From Hydractinia symbiolongicarpus (taxonomy: Eukaryota > Cnidaria > Hydrozoa > Anthoathecata > Hydractiniidae), in the NCBI RefSeq assembly GCF_029227915.1, contig NC_079879.1:496001-560000 (forward strand): a stretch of DNA of 64,000 nt. Reading direction: 5' to 3'. A model generated the notes under the pieces. The model was not told the DNA's origin. It saw only the letters and a program-made list of their open reading frames with translations, and made no database searches. Of this stretch, positions 61,929-64,000 are shown piece by piece; the stretch's first letter is position 1, and each line of letters begins with the position of its first letter. A program made the position numbers and the translations under genes.

Positions 61929-64000
61929 GATTTCCCGTAAATCCCGGCCCTGGCCCGTATAGTCAAAAGTGTACAAATAAAGTACGCAGGGAGTAAACTC
62001 ATTTCCCGAACGATTCTTTAAATTATTTTTTCACCACTAAAACGCATGAGACTTGTAGTTTTCAAAAATGATTTCATTTTTGATGAGACGCTGAATAAAA
62101 GAAGTTTAATCGCCGGCAAACAAAAACCGCGATTTCCCGTAAATCCCGGCCCTGGCCCGTATAGTCAAAAGTATACAAATAAAGTACGCAGGGAGTAAAC
62201 TCATTTCCCGAACGATTCTTTAAATTATTTTTTCACCACTAAAACGCATGAGACTTGTAGTTTTCAAAAATGATTTCATTTTTGATGAGACGCTGAATAA
62301 AAGGAGTTTAATCTCCGGCAAACAAAAACCCGTGATTTCCCGTAAATCCAGGACCCGTCCCGTATAGTCAAAAGTACACAAAGAAAGTACGCAGGGAGTA
62401 AACTCATTTCCCGAACGATTCTTTAAATTATTTTTTCACCACTAAAACGCATGAGACTAGTAGTTTTCAAAAGTGATTTCATTTTTGAGGAGACGCTGAA
62501 TAAAACATGTTTAATCGCCGGCAAACGAAAACCCGCGATTTCCCGTAAATCCCGGCCCTGGCCCGTATAGTCAAAAGTATACAAATAAAGTACGCAGGGA
62601 GTAAACTCATTTCCCGAACGATTCTTTAAATTATTTTTTCACCACTAAAACGCATGAGACTTGTAGTTTTCAAAAATGATTTCATTTTTGATGAGACGCT
62701 GAATAAAAGAAGTTTAATCGCCGGCAAACAAAAACCGCGATTTCCCGTAAATCCCGGCCCTGGCCCGTATAGTCAATTATTTTTTCACCACTAAAACGCA
62801 TGAGACTTGTAGTTTTCAAAAATGATTTCATTTTTGATGAGACGCTGAATAAAAGGAGTTTAATCTCCGGCAAACAAAAACCCGTGATTTCCCGTAAATC
62901 CAGGACCCGTCCCGTATAGTCAAAAGTACACAAAGAAAGTACGCAGGGAGTAAACTCATTTCCCGAACGATTCTTTAAATTATTTTTTCACCACTAAAAC
63001 GCATGAGACTTGTAGTTTTCAAAAGTGATTTCATTTTTGATGAGACGCTGAATAAAACATGTTTAATCGCCGGCAAACGAAAACCCGCAATTTCCCGTAA
63101 ATCCCGGCCCTGGCCCGTATAGTCAAAAGTATACAAATAAAGTACGCAGGGAGTAAACTCATTTGCCGGACGATTCTTTAAATTATTTTTTCACCACTAA
63201 AACGCATGAGACTTGTAGTTTTTAAAAATGATTTCATTTTTGATGAGACGCTGAATAAAAGGAGTTTAATCTCCGGCAAAAAAAAAACCGTGATTTCCCG
63301 TAAATCACGGACCCGTCCCGTATAGTCAAAAGTACACAAAAAAAGTACGCAGGGAGTACTCTCATTTCCCGAACGATTCTTTATATTATTTTTTCACCAC
63401 TAAAACGCATGAGACTTGTAGTTTTCAAAAGCGATTTCATTTTTGATGAGACGCTGAATAAAACAAGTTTAATCGCCGGCAAACGAAAACCCGCGATTTC
63501 CCGTAATTCCCAGGCTTGGCCCGTATAGTCGAATGTATAAAAAGAAAGTACGCAGGGAGTAAACTCATTTCCCGAACGATTTTTTAAATTATTTTTTCAC
63601 CAATAAGACGCATGAGACTTGTAGTTTTCAACAATGATTTCATTTTTGATGAGACGCTGAATAAAAGGAGTTTAATCGCCGGCAAACGAAAACCCGCGAT
63701 TTCCCGTATCTCCCGAACTCGACCCGTATAGTCGAATGTATACAAAGAAAGTACCCAGGGAGTAAACTCATTTCCCGAACGATTTTTTAAATTATTTTTT
63801 CACCACTAAAACGCATGAGACTTTTAGTTTTCAAAAATGATTTCATTTTTGATGAGACGCTGAATAAAAGGAGTTTAATCGCCGGCAAACGAAAACCCGC
63901 GATTTCCCGTATATCCCGGACTCGGCCCGTATGGTCGAATGTATACAAAGAAAGTACCCAGGGGGTAAACTCATTTCCCGAGCGATTCTTTAAATTATTT
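61929..64000 (+). repeat. Degraded third copy of HOR F, expanded and interrupted
   Basis: Continues the type 7/8/9/10 order but with extra 7-8 pairs, so the TTAAAAATG, AAAAGCGATTTC, type 9 and type 10 units match copy 2 at an offset of 1972 (about ten monomers minus 58 bp). Between them lies a 147 bp truncated unit. The tail near 63270-63400 has more single-base changes than its neighbours (GGCAAAAAAAAAACCGTG, AATCACGGACCC, GGAGTACTCTC, TTTATATTATT). The last whole unit starts at 63910 with CCCGTATGGTCG and CAGGGGGTAAAC, and the array runs off the window edge. Confidence 0.82.
62748..62894 (+). repeat. Truncated monomer (147 bp) with a 56 bp deletion
   Basis: Unit starts at 62748 and 62895 are only 147 bp apart. 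The junction near 62773-62780 reads GTATAGTCAATTATTTTTTC. The usual sequence from AAAGTATAC through CATTTCCCGAACGATTCTTTA has been lost, 56 bp in all, with two bases (AA) shared by both edges. It is the second of only two phase breaks in the window and looks like a simple short-microhomology deletion. Confidence 0.93.

Larger units (their letters stand above)
1..64000 (+). repeat. Satellite DNA array, ~203 bp monomer, head to tail
   Basis: The entire window is built of one tandemly repeated monomer of about 203 bp with no interruption by unique sequence, transposon or gene. Unit starts can be followed from 1, 204, 406, 609 and 812 through to 63910, always in the same orientation. The phase drifts by only about 0.2 bp per unit because of 1-2 bp indels, and it breaks at just two truncated monomers. 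The count is about 314 full units plus two partial ones. Long gene-free satellite arrays with local higher-order organisation are typical of eukaryotic centromeric, pericentromeric or subtelomeric heterochromatin; which of these applies here is inference. I do not recognise the family and cannot name the species. Confidence 0.98.

Noticed and set aside
62748-62894. 147 bp unit as a nucleosome-length adaptation
   Set aside because: It occurs once, and the length is fully explained by a single 56 bp deletion.
62682-62933. 83-codon minus-strand open frame
   Set aside because: Created by the 56 bp deletion in the 147 bp monomer at 62748-62894, which happens to join two frames.
1-64000. CRISPR array
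   Set aside because: Repeats are about 203 bp and contiguous with no short direct repeats separated by unique spacers.
1-64000. Transposable element or LTR insertions
   Set aside because: Monomer phase is continuous except at two deletions; no unique insert, target-site duplication or terminal repeat was seen.
1-64000. Inverted blocks of the array
   Set aside because: All monomers read in the same direction; I found no segment where the minus-strand consensus appears on the plus strand.
1-64000. tRNA-like or RNA polymerase III A/B boxes
   Set aside because: No GGTTCGANNC-type B box paired with an A box was found in the consensus monomer on either strand.

Overview
The whole 64 kb window is one uninterrupted head-to-tail satellite DNA array. 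The unit is a monomer of about 203 bp (most are 201-203 bp), always in the same orientation. Following the unit start (the base after the TTTCCCG motif) from position 1 to 63910, I count about 314 full-length monomers, two truncated ones (75 bp near 36.0 kb and 147 bp near 62.8 kb) and a 91-base tail. I see no protein-coding gene, tRNA, rRNA, transposon, CRISPR array or unique spacer. A long homogeneous satellite like this is typical of a eukaryotic (peri)centromeric, subtelomeric or knob-type heterochromatin block. The species cannot be told from the sequence, and I do not recognise the monomer as a named satellite family.

The consensus monomer is about 39% G+C and unusually CpG-rich: 14 CpG in 203 bp, about 1.8 times expectation by hand count. 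Every monomer carries a near-perfect 10-bp-arm dyad with a TT spacer, and most dyad variants hit one arm only. Monomers fall into recognisable subtypes defined by linked variants. Type 1 has CCCAGGCTTGG and TATAAAAAG. Type 2 has CCCGGACTCGG with GTATAC. Type 3 has GACTCAGCC or ATTATTTCACC with a 1-bp-shorter AAAAGAG. Type 4 has GGACCCGGCCC, TCAAAAGTACAC, GATTCTTT, AAAAGTGA and AACAAG. Type 5 has GGGCTTGACCC, AAACTGGG and TTAATTTTTTACC. Type 6 has GGCCCCGGCCC, AAATACAC and CATGGGAC. The right third adds type 7 (GGCCCTGGCCC, AAATAAAG), type 8 (GACCCGTCCC), type 9 (TAATTCCCAGG, CAATAAGACG, TCAACAATG) and type 10 (TCTCCCGAACTCGACCC).

Layout: 1-2076 mixed monomers; 2077-6130 a 10-mer higher-order repeat (HOR, 2027 bp) in two tandem copies; 6487-7704 a tandem trimer; 7605-11607 an 11-mer HOR (about 2231 bp); 11570-15480 an 11/12-mer repeat. 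Next, 13886-24018 holds a 4.05 kb segment duplicated at a 6083 bp offset, with a nested 7/6-mer duplication at 17359-20040. Then 24330-26156 has three copies of a 609 bp trimer; 25142-30546 about 2.7 copies of a 2028 bp 10-mer; 30547-40308 an irregular zone with dimers and the 75 bp broken monomer; 40309-42945 a 5-mer; 42337-47806 a 9-mer in three copies. Finally, 49560-51982, 54570-57004 and 59493-61928 are three separate 6-mer tandem duplications, and 61929-64000 is a degraded extension with the 147 bp monomer.

There are no genes to work together. What the window records is the history of unequal exchange: many HOR registers of different length, nested within one another and each locally homogenised, with a left-to-right change in monomer subtype. 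HOR boundaries and identities were read by eye and should be taken as good to a few tens of bases. An assembly error in such an array cannot be excluded from sequence alone.
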